Shown: positions 35,801 through 45,883 of the stretch, piece by piece
How the letters are laid out: each line of letters opens with the position of its first letter
How positions within the stretch are numbered: position 1 is the first letter of the stretch
Source: Zoogloea oleivorans
GTDB taxonomy: Bacteria > Pseudomonadota > Gammaproteobacteria > Burkholderiales > Rhodocyclaceae
DNA length: 64,000 nt
NCBI GenBank assembly: GCA_030157785.1
Contig: JAOAUC010000016.1
Coordinates: 19,567 to 83,566, forward strand
Direction: 5' to 3'
The notes under the pieces: model-generated
Databases searched by the model: none
What the model was told of the DNA's origin: nothing
What the model saw: only the letters and a program-made list of their open reading frames with translations
Program-made: the position numbers and the translations under genes

Positions 35801-36652
35801 CTTTCCGCAATCAATGCCTTGGACAAGGGCTATCTCTCAACAATCGACTTACTTCACATGCGTTTTCTTGGAGAGGACCCTCAAAAATATCTTCCGAATG
35901 AAGACCTTCGCGCAGCGGCTAGAGATACTATCCGGAAGCTTGTAGCGGCGCACCAGAGCACTGTTCAACTTGCTCTGGAGTACCCGCTTGATGAAATCCT
36001 TGAGGTAGGTCTTGGCGCCGCAGCGCCCGCCGACGAAGTCGGGGAGATCATCGAGATGGTGTGCGAGGGCATAGAGACTTATCGCCTCTACGCTTTTGAT
36101 CTAAGCCAGGTGATCGCCGCTCTAATCAAGAACCACCCCGAAATGCTACTCGACGCTGTATTCGAGAGAGGTGAGGACAGACAGAGCATCGCATACTCAC
36201 TATTCAGGGAGCGAGTGGCCTTAGAAGGTGCATCATTGAATGAAGCTCCACTGGATCGGGTCATGACGTGGTGTGGCGATGATCAAGCGCGCATTCAAAA
36301 AGTGGCTGTCGCGGTGCATTCGTTTATCGCATGTGACCCAGCAGAGTCTTCAGATGAGAATCCAAATCGCTTGGTTCTCAGCGATCACATCAAGTCTCTT
36401 TTGGCTGCGGCGGAAGACAAGCAAGCCATCGTGGAAACCATCTTTGAGGACATAAGCCCCAATAGTTGGTCTGGGTCGCGCGCCAAGATCATGGAGATTA
36501 GGTCAAAGGGTGTTGAAGAGCTTCTCGACTATCCTCACGCAGAAGTACAAGCGCAGGTTCAAATCAAGTTGGCGACTCTAAAGCAAGTGATCCGTATGGA
36601 GCAAGAGCTCGAAGCCGCAGAAGATAACCAACGCGAGCAGCGTTTCGAGTGA
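32831..36652 (+). CDS. Putative nuclease-STAND NTPase (Avs-like defence candidate)
   Basis: This 1273-residue protein has three parts. Residues about 1-165 resemble a restriction-endonuclease fold: Glu28/Glu30 helix, PDGGLDVSV (50-58) and GFQVKK (76-81) give a D...QxK pattern as in Mrr-like nucleases, followed by YIIVSGKD. Residues about 225-450 hold a P-loop ITGLSGVGKTRFA (240-252) and Walker B SYLILDNCPPD (297-307), as in STAND/AP-ATPases. The remaining 800 residues are helical-repeat-like without a catalytic motif, suited to target sensing. This order matches antiviral STAND proteins. No signal or transmembrane segment is seen. Codon use is less GC-biased than its neighbours, suggesting transfer. 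ATG 32831 has a weak ribosome site. The defence role is inference. Confidence 0.75.
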   Translation: MAFFELEAADISSLNDADLRELVARLSEAELIQQGISTSCVMWGGAQEAPDGGLDVSVKGASGISKSNFVPRERTGFQVKKHSIGKSACKKEMQDKGIPKTIISDLASQSGAYIIVSGKDDCSEKMLSDRVDGMREAVASLQAKDQLHLDFYGRDRLSAWLRRHPSVALWARSRLGKPFAGWRPYERWAGTPHDQDDKFLVDDHPCVTDANSKDKAPQPVSVGIQLARDRLRKLGSTVRITGLSGVGKTRFAQALFECEVGGGALPQSDVIYADLGDNLTPTASELITYLIANDFASYLILDNCPPDVHRNLQKQAAASRAKLRLLTIEYDISDDKPEETDVIYLEPTSEATVSKLLQKRFPSLGQVNTDRIAEFAGGNARVALALASRVDTDETLTNFSDEALFERLFSQRKGISSELLQRAEALALVYSFNVSRTERGDELKALGTIAGVSRQALHSGQAEMLRRQLAQQRGNWRAVLPHALANRLAKRALQNIPPEDINAELFKQENLRLLQSCAHRLGYLHDFEPARELALSWVQQGAPLGNIATCGDQHLAVLNHVAPVFPDVMLRAIEEAAVDPAFTSRENHNFSRFVRLLCHLAYEDDTFDRAAAVLLKFAETEKPNENNNSIVAQLQQLFSLHLSGTEATPERRQEFVRRLINSSNPRHREIASKLLQSAFRSHHWTKFGPFHFGARKRGPGWHPRTLDEETAWHTNFIQLLLPALESVQINDRDWAKSVLAGHFRTLWSSAQCFDLLERIVRAHGPGGMWPEIWLSIKKALHYDSPRLPSEPLSRLRCLEQLTAPSNILAEIRSYALGDTWEHVDLRDGDYQENIERMREKVISLGGLAAAELGILEDLGSEIWEGRSTALLWFGEGLARAPEKRLMVFERFVDSLGKHGSEKTYPIVLAGFIRGIHDAAPAQAQKMLERTLEIPALKYHAVYLLAAVPITPWASAKLLQLAQGGELEARHFEHLGHGLHEAIPDSEFASLLSAINALDKGYLSTIDLLHMRFLGEDPQKYLPNEDLRAAARDTIRKLVAAHQSTVQLALEYPLDEILEVGLGAAAPADEVGEIIEMVCEGIETYRLYAFDLSQVIAALIKNHPEMLLDAVFERGEDRQSIAYSLFRERVALEGASLNEAPLDRVMTWCGDDQARIQKVAVAVHSFIACDPAESSDENPNRLVLSDHIKSLLAAAEDKQAIVETIFEDISPNSWSGSRAKIMEIRSKGVEELLDYPHAEVQAQVQIKLATLKQVIRMEQELEAAEDNQREQRFE

Positions 36653-36952
36653 TTGACTTCTAACAGCCAATAACCGCCGTTCTCGATGTCCAGACGGATT
36701 GTCCGCTTCGGCCGAAGACGAGCCCTTCGAGTTGGTGGCAATTCCCCGGTGGAGCGGCCATTCGGGACTGTCACCACCAATACCCGTAGAAGGCAGCTAT
36801 CTGCGCAAGTATGGCGTTCCGCGAGCCGTACAGCCCAGCCGGCCCGGGTGCGTCGATTTATTGATCTGGCCGTGGAGCGACTTACGGACAGCAGTAATTC
36901 GTGCTCCGTAATGAGGAGCTGGCAAACGCACACGCCAAAGGGATGATTGGGG
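36653..36952. other. Gap after the STAND-like gene
   Basis: About 300 bases without an intact gene. It holds the possible LysR-tail remnant described separately. No terminator hairpin with a T-run was seen at the end of the STAND-like gene. Confidence 0.35.
36803..36898 (+). pseudogene. Possible remnant of a LysR-family C-terminus
   Basis: The frame reads QPARVRRFIDLAVERLTDSS, which resembles the terminal R-x-R-x-FIDFLVER-type helix of LysR regulators (compare VFIDFLAERF in the LysR gene at 22452). Nothing upstream in this frame continues the match. Short and therefore uncertain. Confidence 0.3.
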
Positions 36953-37804
36953 TCACAAGCTACTGAAAAGCGTAAAGCCCGATTTGTTGCGTTTTGCCTC
37001 GTACATGGCCTTATCGGCATTGGCGACCAGCGAATCCGCCGTGGTGCCGTCAGCCGGAAACATCGCTATGCCGATGCTGGGTTGAATGACCAGACTGATG
37101 TTCACATCCCGTATCCGGATGTCACATGGAGCACTGATATTCGCGATGATCTTTTCGGCGATGGTCGTGATGTCCCGTTCGTTTTTGATCTCGACCAGTA
37201 TGTACAGGAATTCGTCTCCCCCATGACGACAGACGGTATCTTCGTCTCGAGACGCTTGCTTGATTCGCTCGGCAATGGTTTTCAAGACGATATCGCCGAC
37301 GTCATGCCCGTGCGTGTCATTGATGCTCTTGAAGTCATCCAGGTCAACAAACATCACGACCAAAGAAATACCGTTCCGTTTCGCATGGGCCAATCCGTGC
37401 TCAAGTCGAGCATTGAACAGCGCGCGGTTGGGGAGGCCGGTCAATGGGTCGTGGAGGGATGCATGGCGCGCTTTATCGCCCTGCTGTATCTCCGCAGCCA
37501 GCCTCTCTTGCAGGATGGTCCGCTTCTGCAGTTCTTCCTTCAGCGCCATGTTGACCAGCGACAATTCCTCGGAAGCGTTCTGCACCTTGCCCTCGACTGC
37601 CTCGCTTTTTTCCAGGGCGTTTTCAATACCGGGCGAACTCTCGCCGTCCAGCAGTTCGGACTTGAGTCCGGCATTGACCGACGACAGGTCATCTGCACAT
37701 TCTTCGACAATGTCTTTGACACGCTCGCTCTGCCCCAGCACTTGGGACAAGGAATTGGCGGGCTGAGGACTCTTGAGCAACTGCGCGGTTTTGTCTTCAG
37801 GCAT
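36953..37804 (-). CDS. Diguanylate cyclase (GGDEF)
   Basis: This 283-residue soluble protein has an N-terminal coiled-coil-like region (about 1-110) and a C-terminal GGDEF domain: DPLTGLPNRALFNARL, VDLDDFKSINDTHGHDVGD, then the canonical RHGGDEF active site. The inhibitory RxxD (RDED) lies five residues before GGDEF, so product inhibition is likely. It makes c-di-GMP from GTP. ATG 37804 is supported by GAGGGG; a longer frame to 37885 is possible. No sensor domain is evident. Confidence 0.9.
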   Translation of the reverse strand: MPEDKTAQLLKSPQPANSLSQVLGQSERVKDIVEECADDLSSVNAGLKSELLDGESSPGIENALEKSEAVEGKVQNASEELSLVNMALKEELQKRTILQERLAAEIQQGDKARHASLHDPLTGLPNRALFNARLEHGLAHAKRNGISLVVMFVDLDDFKSINDTHGHDVGDIVLKTIAERIKQASRDEDTVCRHGGDEFLYILVEIKNERDITTIAEKIIANISAPCDIRIRDVNISLVIQPSIGIAMFPADGTTADSLVANADKAMYEAKRNKSGFTLFSSL

Positions 37805-37980
37805 GAATCCCCTCGCCCTGTCGGCTGGTGAGATCAGGATCGGATGCGCTTGACCGGGCATCCGGGTATTTCGGCGTTTCTGCACGTGCCAGAAACATCA
37901 AATAATTACTGTGGGGAGCGTAGTCGCCTGTTCAACGAAACTCTGTACGCGGGCACGCTTAGGCAGCTGGGGGATGCTTT

Positions 37981-38004
37981 TGGGCGACTGAAGTCGCCCC
38001 TACA
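37981..38004. repeat. REP-like palindrome, single copy
   Basis: GGGCGACTGAAGTCGCCC (37982-37999) followed by CTACA lies just beyond the stop of the outer-membrane factor gene. It is the same element as in the pairs at 39404, 42603 and 45781. A degenerate partner may lie at about 37910-37930. Confidence 0.75.
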
Positions 38005-38025
38005 TTCAGGCCCTGCATTCAGGCC

Positions 38026-39519
38026 CTACATTCCGCCGCCGGCGTTTTTGGCCAGTAGTACCGCGGCTAGCAGGCGGCGGGCGGCGAGGTCGTTGGCGCT
38101 GCGCTGGGCGGTGAGGTGGGTGGCCTGGGCGGTGACGACGTTGAGGAAGCTGACGGTGCCGGCGCGGTACTGGTTGAGGGTGATGGTTTCAGCCTCGGCA
38201 GCGGCGGCGACGGCGGCGGCTTGTTCGACGCCGGCTTCGTTCAGCAGGCGGGCGGCGGCGAGGTTGTCTTCGACTTCCTGGAAGGCCACCAGCACGGTCT
38301 GGCGGTAGGTGGCGACGGCTTGTTCCCAGCTGGCGGCGGCCTGGCCGACAGCGGCTTTCTTGGCGCCGGCGTCGAAAATGGTGGCGGCGAGGGTCGGGCC
38401 GAGGGACCAGTAGCGGCTTGGCAGGGTGATCAGCTCGGCTAGGTCGGAGCGGCGGAAGCCGCCCGAAGCGGAGAGGCCGAGCACCGGGAAGCGCGCCGCC
38501 TGGGCGGCGCCGATGGCGGCATTGGCCGCAGCAACACGGCGTTCGGCGGCGGCGATGTCGGGGCGGCGTTCGAGCAGCGTGGACGGCAGCGTGACGGGCA
38601 CGGGCGCCACCGGCAGCGCACCGGCCACCGGGGCCAGCGCAAAGCTGGCCGGGGTCTGGCCGACAAGCACCGCAATAGCGTGTTCGTACTGGCTGCGCGA
38701 CAGCGTGGCGTCGAGGGCCGAGGCGCGGGCGCTGCGCAGCTGGCTTTCGGCCTGGGCCACGTCGGCCTTGCTGGCCACGCCGGCGGCGTAGCGGTTCTGC
38801 GTGAGGCTCAGGGAGCGCTGGTAGGCGGCAACGGCAGCATCCAGCAGGGCCTTCTGGCGGTCGGCGGCGCGCAGCTGGAAGTAGCTCTGGGCCAGCGCGG
38901 CGTGGGCAGACAGGCGAGCAGCGGCAAGGTCGGCCTCGCTGGCTTCGACACGGGCGTCGGCGGCTTCGACGTTGCGGCCGATGCGGCCCCACACGTCGGC
39001 CTCCCAGCTGGCAGTGGCGCCCAGGTTGAAGCTGTTGCGCGGCGGCGCGCTGCCGGCCGCATCGGTGCTGGCCGAAGTGGCCGAGCGCGTGGCGCCAAAG
39101 CTGCCGTTGATGGTCGGAAACCACGACGCGCGGGCCGAATCGGACAGCGCCCTCGCCTGCCGGTACTGGGCTTCGGCAATGCGCAGGTTCTGGTTGGAGA
39201 TGTCCACCTTGTCCTGCAACTGGTCGAGCAGCGGGTCGCCAAACACCGTCCACCACTTGTCGCCCGCGACGGGGTCTTGCGGGCTGGCCGGCTTCCAGTC
39301 GCCGGCTTCCTTGAAGACGGCCGGGGTTTCGACCGTCGGGCGGGTGTAGTCGGGGCCGATGGTGCAGGCGGCAAGAAAGAGGCAGGAAAGGAGGAGCGCC
39401 GTTTGTAGGGGCGACTTCAGTCGCCCGCTTCTTCGTTGATCAAGCACCGATGGGCGACTGAAGTCGCCCCTACAGTCCAGCCTACAGGTCGCTGCTGCGG
39501 TTTCGTTCATGTTCTTCAT
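38026..39519 (-). CDS. Outer-membrane efflux lipoprotein (NodT/OprM type)
   Basis: This 497-residue outer-membrane channel for the RND pump has lipobox LAAC (Cys52) before TIGPDYTRP, then two OEP repeats of coiled-coil helices (for example [36 protein letters not shown]). ATG 39519 overlaps the pump gene stop (ATGA). The signal region is abnormally long: residues about 15-39 are encoded by a 72-bp BIME (39404-39475) read in frame, and no ATG, GTG or TTG lies between the BIME and the lipobox. It is the last gene of the mdtABC-like operon. Confidence 0.9.
   Translation of the reverse strand: MKNMNETAAATCRLDCRGDFSRPSVLDQRRSGRLKSPLQTALLLSCLFLAACTIGPDYTRPTVETPAVFKEAGDWKPASPQDPVAGDKWWTVFGDPLLDQLQDKVDISNQNLRIAEAQYRQARALSDSARASWFPTINGSFGATRSATSASTDAAGSAPPRNSFNLGATASWEADVWGRIGRNVEAADARVEASEADLAAARLSAHAALAQSYFQLRAADRQKALLDAAVAAYQRSLSLTQNRYAAGVASKADVAQAESQLRSARASALDATLSRSQYEHAIAVLVGQTPASFALAPVAGALPVAPVPVTLPSTLLERRPDIAAAERRVAAANAAIGAAQAARFPVLGLSASGGFRRSDLAELITLPSRYWSLGPTLAATIFDAGAKKAAVGQAAASWEQAVATYRQTVLVAFQEVEDNLAAARLLNEAGVEQAAAVAAAAEAETITLNQYRAGTVSFLNVVTAQATHLTAQRSANDLAARRLLAAVLLAKNAGGGM
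39404..39475. repeat. REP pair (BIME) inside the efflux lipoprotein gene
   Basis: Two inverted copies of the palindrome with core GGGCGACT..AGTCGCCC and outer TGTAG/CTACA ends are separated by about 24 bp. The total is 72 bp, a multiple of three, and open in the lipoprotein frame. Confidence 0.85.
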
Positions 39520-42500
39520 TCTTTCGTTTTACGGCGCAGTCGATCCAGCATCACGAACACCACCGGGGTGGTGTACAGCGTCAGGATCTGGCTGAGGATG
39601 AGGCCGCCGACGATGGCGATGCCCAGCGGCTGGCGCAGTTCGGCGCCGTCGCCGCTGCCGATGGCCAGCGGGATGGCGCCGAAGAGCGCCGCCAGCGTGG
39701 TCATCAGAATCGGCCGGAAGCGCAGCAGGCAGGCGTGGTGGATGGCGTCGCGGGCGTTCTCGCCCAGGTGGCGCATGCGTTCGATGGCCACGTCGATCAT
39801 CATGATGGCGTTCTTCTTGACGATGCCGATCAGGAGGATCACCCCGATCATCGCGATCAGGCTGAACTCCGTATCCACCGCCAGCAAGGCCAGCAGCGCG
39901 CCGACGCCGGCCGAGGGCAGCGTGGACAGGATGGTGATGGGGTGGATCAGGCTCTCGTAGAGCATGCCGAGCACGATGTAGATGGTGAGGATGGCGGCGA
40001 GGATAAGGATCGGCTGGCTGCTCATGGACTTCTGGAAGGCCCCGGCGGAGCCCTCGAAGCTGGTGCGGATGCCCACCGGCACGCCGATCTTGGCCAGCGC
40101 GTCCTGGATGGCCTTGGTCGCCTCGCCAATGCTCTTCCCTTCCGGCAGCGCGAAGCTGATCGTCGATGCCGCCGTGCCGCCCTGGTGGCTGACCGACAGC
40201 GGCGCCAGCGTGGCCTCGAAACGGGCCAGTGCCGACAGGGGCACCTGCCCGCCGGCGGGCGTCACCAGCGTGAGTTGCGATAGCGACTCCGGCCCCTGCA
40301 GGTAGCCGGGCGCGGCCTCCATCACCACCCGGTACTGGTTGAGTGGGTTGTAGATGGTGGATACCTGGCGCTGGCCGTAGGCGTTGTTCAGCGCCGTGGT
40401 TACCGAGCGCATGGTGAGGCCGTAGCGGGCCACCGCGTCCCGGTCGATCACCAGCGTGGTTTGCGGGCCCTTGTCCTGCTGGTCGGTGCTCACGTCGGTA
40501 ATCTCGTCGAGGCGGCTCATGGCATTGCGGATGCGCGGCTCCCACAGGCGCAGCTCGTCGAGGCTGTCGGACTGCAGGGTGAACTGGTTGCTGGAATTGC
40601 TGGAGCGCCCGCCGATACGGATGTCCTGCACCGGGCTCAGAAAGAGGCTCGCCCCGGCCACATGCGAGAGCTTCTTGCGCAGCCGGCCGACGATGGCATC
40701 CGCCGTTTCCTTGCGCTCGCCGATGGGCTTGAGGGTGATGAACATGGACCCGTAATTGCGCTGCGAACCGCCGGTAAAGCCGACCACGTTGGCTACCGCA
40801 GGATCGGCGCCGACGATGGCCAGGAAGACATCCATCTTGCCCTTCATGGCCTGGAAGGAGATCGCCTGGTCGGCCTCGACAAAGCCGCGCAGGCGTCCGG
40901 TGTCCTGCTGCGGAAAGAAGCCCTTGGGAATGGTGTTGTACAGATAGACGTTGGAGCCGATGGTGGCCAGCAGCACCGCCAATACCAGCCAGGGGTGCAG
41001 CAACGCCCAGCCAAGACTCTTGCGGTAGCCGGCCAGCAGGCGTTCCAGCGCGCGGCCGATGGCAAGATCGATGCGGCCCCGTTCGTTCTCGGGCGGACGC
41101 GGGCGCAGCAGCTTGGCGCACATCATCGGCGTGGCGGTGAGCGACACCACCATCGACACCAGGATCGCCGCCGACAGGGTGACCGCGAACTCGCGGAACA
41201 GCCGCCCGACGATGCCGCCCATGGCCAGGATGGGGATGAACACGGCGATCAGCGACAGGCTCATGGAGATCACCGTGAAGCCGATCTCCCGCGCCCCGCG
41301 CAGGGCCGCCTGACGGGGCGGCATGCCCTCGTCCACGTGGCGGGAGATGTTCTCCAGCACCACGATGGCGTCGTCCACCACAAAGCCGGTGGCGATGGTG
41401 AGGGCCATCAGCGACAGGTTGTCGAGGCTGTAGCCGGCCAGGTACATCACCGAGAAGGTGCCCACCAGCGACACCGGCACCACCACGCTGGGAATCACCG
41501 TGGCCCGCCAGTTGCGCAGGAACAGGAAAACCACCATCACCACCAGCGCCACCGAAATCACCAGCGTGCGCTCGACTTCCTTCAGCGAGCCGCGGATGGT
41601 CGGCGTGCGGTCCATCACCACGGTCAGGTCGATGGCCGTCGCGATGCTGGCGCGCAGGTGCGGCAACAGGCCGGTGACCCGGTCCACGGTTTCGATGATG
41701 TTCGCGCCGGGCTGGCGATTGACCATCAGCAGCACGGCTGCGCGGCCGTTGGCGTAGCCGTAGTTGCGGTCGTCCTGCACGCCGTCGCGCACCCTGGCCA
41801 CGTCGGACAGGCGCACCGCCGCCCCGCTCTTCCAGGCGACGATCAGCGGTTTGTAGTCCTCAGCGGTGCGCGCCTGGTCGTTGGCGCCCACCTGCCAGGC
41901 GCGCTCGCCGTCTTCCACCACGCCCTTGGGGCGGTTGGCGTTGGTGCCGACGATGGCGGTGCGCACGTCGTCCATGTTGAGCTTGTTGGCGGCGAGGCGA
42001 TTGGGGTCGAGCTCGACCCGCACCGCCGGCAGCGAACTGCCGCCAATCGACACCTGCCCCACGCCTTCCACCTGCGACAGGCGCTGGGCCAGCACCGTGG
42101 AGGCGGCATCGTAAAGCTGGCCTTGCGAGAGCGTGTCGGAGGTGAGCGCGAGGATGATGATCGGCGTTTCGGCCGGGTTCACCTTGCGGTAGGTGGGGTT
42201 GCTCGGCAGGCTGGTGGGCAGTTGCCCGCGGGCCGCGTTGATGGCGGCCTGCACGTCGCGGGCGGCGCCGTCGATGTCGCGGGAGAGCTCGAACTGCAGG
42301 GTCACGCGGGTGGAGCCGAGGGTGCTGTAGGAGGTCATCTCCGACACCCCGGCAATCTGCCCGAGAATGCGCTCCAGCGGCCCCGCCACCGTAGCGGCCA
42401 TGGTCTCCGGGCTAGCCCCGGGCAGGTTGGCCGAGATGGAGATGGTCGGGTAATCCACCTGCGGCAGCGGCGACACCGGCAACAGCCGGAAAGCAATCAT

Positions 42501-42575
42501 CCCCGCCAGCAACACGGCGAGGGTCAGCAGCGTGGTGGCAACCGGGCGGAAGATGAACAGGCGCGAGAGGTTCAT
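39516..42575 (-). CDS. mdtC: RND efflux pump subunit, MdtC-like
   Basis: This 1019-residue inner-membrane proton-driven transporter has 12 TM helices and two large periplasmic loops. It has [28 protein letters not shown] near the N-terminus, the TM4 proton-relay pair of Asp in [14 protein letters not shown], and FVIFLFLRN-like TM starts. The MdtB/MdtC pair normally forms a heteromeric pump (B2C). It starts at ATG 42575, 124 bp after the mdtB-like gene with a BIME in the gap, and overlaps the outer-membrane factor gene by 4 bp. The substrate is unknown; known MdtABC exports bile salts and novobiocin. Confidence 0.92.
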   Translation of the reverse strand: MNLSRLFIFRPVATTLLTLAVLLAGMIAFRLLPVSPLPQVDYPTISISANLPGASPETMAATVAGPLERILGQIAGVSEMTSYSTLGSTRVTLQFELSRDIDGAARDVQAAINAARGQLPTSLPSNPTYRKVNPAETPIIILALTSDTLSQGQLYDAASTVLAQRLSQVEGVGQVSIGGSSLPAVRVELDPNRLAANKLNMDDVRTAIVGTNANRPKGVVEDGERAWQVGANDQARTAEDYKPLIVAWKSGAAVRLSDVARVRDGVQDDRNYGYANGRAAVLLMVNRQPGANIIETVDRVTGLLPHLRASIATAIDLTVVMDRTPTIRGSLKEVERTLVISVALVVMVVFLFLRNWRATVIPSVVVPVSLVGTFSVMYLAGYSLDNLSLMALTIATGFVVDDAIVVLENISRHVDEGMPPRQAALRGAREIGFTVISMSLSLIAVFIPILAMGGIVGRLFREFAVTLSAAILVSMVVSLTATPMMCAKLLRPRPPENERGRIDLAIGRALERLLAGYRKSLGWALLHPWLVLAVLLATIGSNVYLYNTIPKGFFPQQDTGRLRGFVEADQAISFQAMKGKMDVFLAIVGADPAVANVVGFTGGSQRNYGSMFITLKPIGERKETADAIVGRLRKKLSHVAGASLFLSPVQDIRIGGRSSNSSNQFTLQSDSLDELRLWEPRIRNAMSRLDEITDVSTDQQDKGPQTTLVIDRDAVARYGLTMRSVTTALNNAYGQRQVSTIYNPLNQYRVVMEAAPGYLQGPESLSQLTLVTPAGGQVPLSALARFEATLAPLSVSHQGGTAASTISFALPEGKSIGEATKAIQDALAKIGVPVGIRTSFEGSAGAFQKSMSSQPILILAAILTIYIVLGMLYESLIHPITILSTLPSAGVGALLALLAVDTEFSLIAMIGVILLIGIVKKNAIMMIDVAIERMRHLGENARDAIHHACLLRFRPILMTTLAALFGAIPLAIGSGDGAELRQPLGIAIVGGLILSQILTLYTTPVVFVMLDRLRRKTKE

Positions 42576-42602
42576 GCCTGCAGACGCGCCTGTAGGGCAG
42601 GC

Positions 42603-42674
42603 TGTAGGGGCGACTTCAGTCGCCCGCTTCTTCGTCGATCAACCACCGATGGGCGACTGAAGTCGCCCCTACAG
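42603..42674. repeat. REP pair (BIME) between mdtB- and mdtC-like genes
   Basis: The same 72-bp element as at 39404-39475: two inverted palindromes with core GGGCGACT..AGTCGCCC and a similar spacer (CTTCTTCGTCGATCAACCAC). It lies in the 124-bp gap between the two pump genes. Confidence 0.88.
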
Positions 42675-42699
42675 GGGCCCGTACAGACGCCTCTGATCG

Positions 42700-45600
42700 T
42701 CATGCCGTTCTCCAGCGCCGGGCCAGGCGGTCGAAGGCGAGGTAGATCACCGGGGTGGTGAACAGCGTCAGCACCTGGCTGACCAGCAGCCCGCCGACCA
42801 TCGTGATGCCCAGCGGGTGTCGCAGCTCGGAGCCCACACCGGTGCCGAGCATCAGCGGCAGCGCGCCGAGCAGCGCGGCCAGGGTCGTCATCAGGATCGG
42901 CCGGAAGCGCAGCAGGCAGGCCTGGAAGATCGCCTCCCGTGGTGCCAGCCCCTCGTTGCGTTCGGCGTCGAGAGCAAAGTCGATCATCATGATGGCGTTC
43001 TTCTTGACGATGCCGATCAGGAGCACGATGCCGATGATGCCGACGATGCCCAGCTCGCTGCGCGCCATGAGCAGCGCCAGCAGCGCGCCGACGCCGGCCG
43101 AGGGCAGCGTGGACAGGATGGTGACCGGGTGGATGTAGCTCTCGTAGAGCACGCCCAGCACGATGTACATGGTGACCACCGCGGCGAGGATCAGCAGCAG
43201 GGTGCTCGACAGCGACGCCTGGAAGGCCAGCGCGGCGCCCTGGAAGCTGGTTTCGATGCTCGCCGGCAGGCCCAGGTCGGCCTCGGCGGCGCGGATCGCT
43301 TCCACCGCATCGCCCAGCGCCGCCCCCTGCGCCAGGTTGAAGGACACCGTGACCGCCGGGAATTGCCCCACGTGGTTGATGGCCAGCATGGTCGGCCGCT
43401 CCACCACCTTGGCCACTGCCGACAGCGGCACCTGCGCCCCGCCGGTGCCGGGCACGTACAGGTTGGCGATGGCGGCCGGGCTGCTGCGGAACTCCGGCTT
43501 CACTTCCAGCACCACCCGGTACTGGGTGGCCTGGGTGAAGATCGTCGAAATCAGGCGCTGGCCGTAGGCGTTATAGAGGGCGTTGTCGATGGCCGCAGTG
43601 CTCACCCCGAGGCGGCTGGCGGCGCTGCGGTCGATCTCGACCCAGGCCTGCAGGCCCTTGTCCTGCAGGTCGCTGGCCACGTCGGCCAGTTGCGGCAAGG
43701 CTTGCAGGCGTTCAATCAGCTTTGGCACCCACTCGCCCAGAGCAGCCGAATCCGGCGATTGCAGCGAAAACTGGTACTGGGTGCGGCTGACCCGGTCTTC
43801 GATGGACAAGTCCTGCACCGGTTGCATATAGAGGGTGATGCCGGCCACTTTCTGCAGTTCGGGGCCGAGGCGGCGAATCACCTCTGAAGCGCTGGCATCG
43901 CGCTCGGCCAGCGGCTTGAGGCTGATCAGCATGCGCCCGCTGTTGAGGGTGGCGTTGCTGCCATCCACACCGATGAAGGACGACAGACTGGCCACGGCCG
44001 GGTCTTTGAGCACCACCTCGGCCGCCGCCTGTTGGCGCTCGGCCATGGCCGGGAAGGAAATCGACTGGGCCGCCTCGGTAATGCCCTGGATGGCGCCGGT
44101 ATCCTGCAGCGGGAAAAAGCCCTTGGGCACCACCACATAGAGCAGCGCGGTGACGACCAGCGTGCCGACGGCCACCAGCAGGGTCAGGCCCTGGCGGTCG
44201 AGCACCCATTCGAGCATGCGCGCGTAGCGGGCGATGACCCGGTCGAGGAACTCGCCGGTGACGCGGTAGAAACGACTCTGCTCGGACTCCGGCACGTGCT
44301 TGAGAAGTCGCGCGCACATCATCGGCGTCAGCGTCAGTGACACCACGGCGGAGATCAGGATGGCAATGGCCAGCGTGATGGCGAACTCGCGAAACAGGCG
44401 CCCGACCACGTCGCCCATGAAGAGCAGCGGAATCAGCACGGCGATCAGCGAGACGGTGAGCGAGATGATGGTGAAGCCGATCTGCTTGGCGCCCTTCAGC
44501 GCGGCCTGCATCGGCGTCTCGCCCTCCTCCACATAGCGGGAGATGTTCTCGATCATCACGATGGCGTCGTCCACAACAAAGCCGGTCGAGACGGTCAGCG
44601 CCATCAGGGTGAGGTTGTTGAGGCTGAAGCCGGCCAGGTACATCACCCCGAAGGTGCCCACCAGCGACAGGGGCACCGCCACGCTGGGAATGATGGTGGC
44701 CGGCACGCTCCTCAGGAACAGGAAGATCACCATGACCACCAGCGCCACCGCCAGCAGCAGTTCGATCTGCACGTCGTGCACCGAGGCACGGATGGTGGTG
44801 GTGCGGTCGCTCAGCACGGCCACATCCAGCGACGCGGGCAGGCTGGCGGTCATCTGCGGGAGCAGCGCCGCAACCCGGTCGGCCACCTCGATGACGTTGG
44901 CGCCGGGCTGGCGCTGCACGTTGATGATCACCGCCGAAGTCTGGTTGGCCCAGGCGGCCAGGCGCAGGTTCTCGGCGTCGTCCTTCAGGTCGGCCACGTC
45001 GTCGAGGCGCACCGGGTTGCCGTTTTTATAGGCGATGATCAGGCTGCGGTATTCGTCGGCGGAACGCAGCTGGTCGTTGGCGTCGATGGTCGAGGCGCGC
45101 TGGGGGCCGTCGAAGCTGCCCTTGGCCTGGGTCACGTTGGCGTTGGCGACGGCGGTGCGAATGTCTTCCAGCCCCAGCCCGTAGGCCGCGGCGGCGGTCG
45201 GATTGACCTGCACACGCACGGCCGGGCGGCGTCCGCCGGCAATGCTCACCAGACCCACGCCGGGCACCTGGGAGATTTTCTGGGCCAGGCGACTTTCCAC
45301 CAGATCGTGGATGCGCGTGATCGGCAGGCTGGGCGAGCTGACCGCGATGGTCATGATCGGCGCATCCGCCGGGTTCACCTTGCTGTAGGTAGGCGGCGCC
45401 GGCAGGTCGGTGGGCAGCAGGTTGGACGCGGCGTTGATGGCCGCCTGCACCTGCTGCTCGGCCACGTCGAGGCTCATGGCCAGCGTGAAGCGCAGGGTGA
45501 TCACCGAAGCGCCGCCGGAGCTAGCCGACGACATTTCGTCGAGCCCCGGCATCTGGCCGAACTGGCGCTCCAGCGGCGCGGTGATGGCCGAAGTCATCAC

Positions 45601-45771
45601 GTCCGGGCTGGCACCGGGGTACAGGGTCTTGATCTGGATGGTCGGGTAATCAACCTCGGGCAGCGCCGAAATGGGCAGCAGCCGGTAAGCCACCAGCCCG
45701 ACCAGCATGATGGCAAGCATCAGCAGCGAGGTCGCCACCGGACGCAAGATGAACAGGCGCGACGGGTTCAT
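42700..45771 (-). CDS. mdtB: RND efflux pump subunit, MdtB-like
   Basis: This 1023-residue inner-membrane transporter has the same architecture as the mdtC-like product: [27 protein letters not shown], the Asp pair in [14 protein letters not shown] and the GFFPLQDTG porter-loop motif. It starts at ATG 45771, 112 bp after the membrane-fusion gene, with a BIME in between. Together with the MdtC-like subunit it should form the drug/proton antiporter. Confidence 0.92.
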   Translation of the reverse strand: MNPSRLFILRPVATSLLMLAIMLVGLVAYRLLPISALPEVDYPTIQIKTLYPGASPDVMTSAITAPLERQFGQMPGLDEMSSASSGGASVITLRFTLAMSLDVAEQQVQAAINAASNLLPTDLPAPPTYSKVNPADAPIMTIAVSSPSLPITRIHDLVESRLAQKISQVPGVGLVSIAGGRRPAVRVQVNPTAAAAYGLGLEDIRTAVANANVTQAKGSFDGPQRASTIDANDQLRSADEYRSLIIAYKNGNPVRLDDVADLKDDAENLRLAAWANQTSAVIINVQRQPGANVIEVADRVAALLPQMTASLPASLDVAVLSDRTTTIRASVHDVQIELLLAVALVVMVIFLFLRSVPATIIPSVAVPLSLVGTFGVMYLAGFSLNNLTLMALTVSTGFVVDDAIVMIENISRYVEEGETPMQAALKGAKQIGFTIISLTVSLIAVLIPLLFMGDVVGRLFREFAITLAIAILISAVVSLTLTPMMCARLLKHVPESEQSRFYRVTGEFLDRVIARYARMLEWVLDRQGLTLLVAVGTLVVTALLYVVVPKGFFPLQDTGAIQGITEAAQSISFPAMAERQQAAAEVVLKDPAVASLSSFIGVDGSNATLNSGRMLISLKPLAERDASASEVIRRLGPELQKVAGITLYMQPVQDLSIEDRVSRTQYQFSLQSPDSAALGEWVPKLIERLQALPQLADVASDLQDKGLQAWVEIDRSAASRLGVSTAAIDNALYNAYGQRLISTIFTQATQYRVVLEVKPEFRSSPAAIANLYVPGTGGAQVPLSAVAKVVERPTMLAINHVGQFPAVTVSFNLAQGAALGDAVEAIRAAEADLGLPASIETSFQGAALAFQASLSSTLLLILAAVVTMYIVLGVLYESYIHPVTILSTLPSAGVGALLALLMARSELGIVGIIGIVLLIGIVKKNAIMMIDFALDAERNEGLAPREAIFQACLLRFRPILMTTLAALLGALPLMLGTGVGSELRHPLGITMVGGLLVSQVLTLFTTPVIYLAFDRLARRWRTA

Positions 45772-45780
45772 GCGCCCCCC

Positions 45781-45850
45781 TGTAGGGGCGAATTCATTCG
45801 CCCGCCACGCGTTGATCGACCTCCGTGGGCGAATGAATTCGCCCCTACAG
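45781..45850. repeat. Variant REP pair (BIME) between mdtA- and mdtB-like genes
   Basis: The inverted palindromes carry core GGGCGAAT..ATTCGCCC, where other copies have GGGCGACT..AGTCGCCC. The two changes are complementary, so the stem is kept. The outer TGTAGG/CCTACA ends are unchanged. Confidence 0.88.
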
Positions 45851-45883
45851 GCACGCGGCCCACACGATCAGGAAACATCACGC

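Noticed and set aside
32831..36652. Type IV restriction enzyme (Mrr) as the full identity of the 1273-residue protein
   Set aside because: Only the first 165 residues resemble such a nuclease; the P-loop core and very long helical region do not fit.
40461..42761. 766-codon plus-strand frame across the MdtC-like gene
   Set aside because: His/Gln/Arg-rich shadow of a well-supported RND gene; no domain.
38026..45771. Insertion sequence ends at the TGTAGGGG inverted repeats
   Set aside because: The pairs enclose only 24-bp spacers or so, with no transposase and no target duplication; they fit REP/BIME elements.
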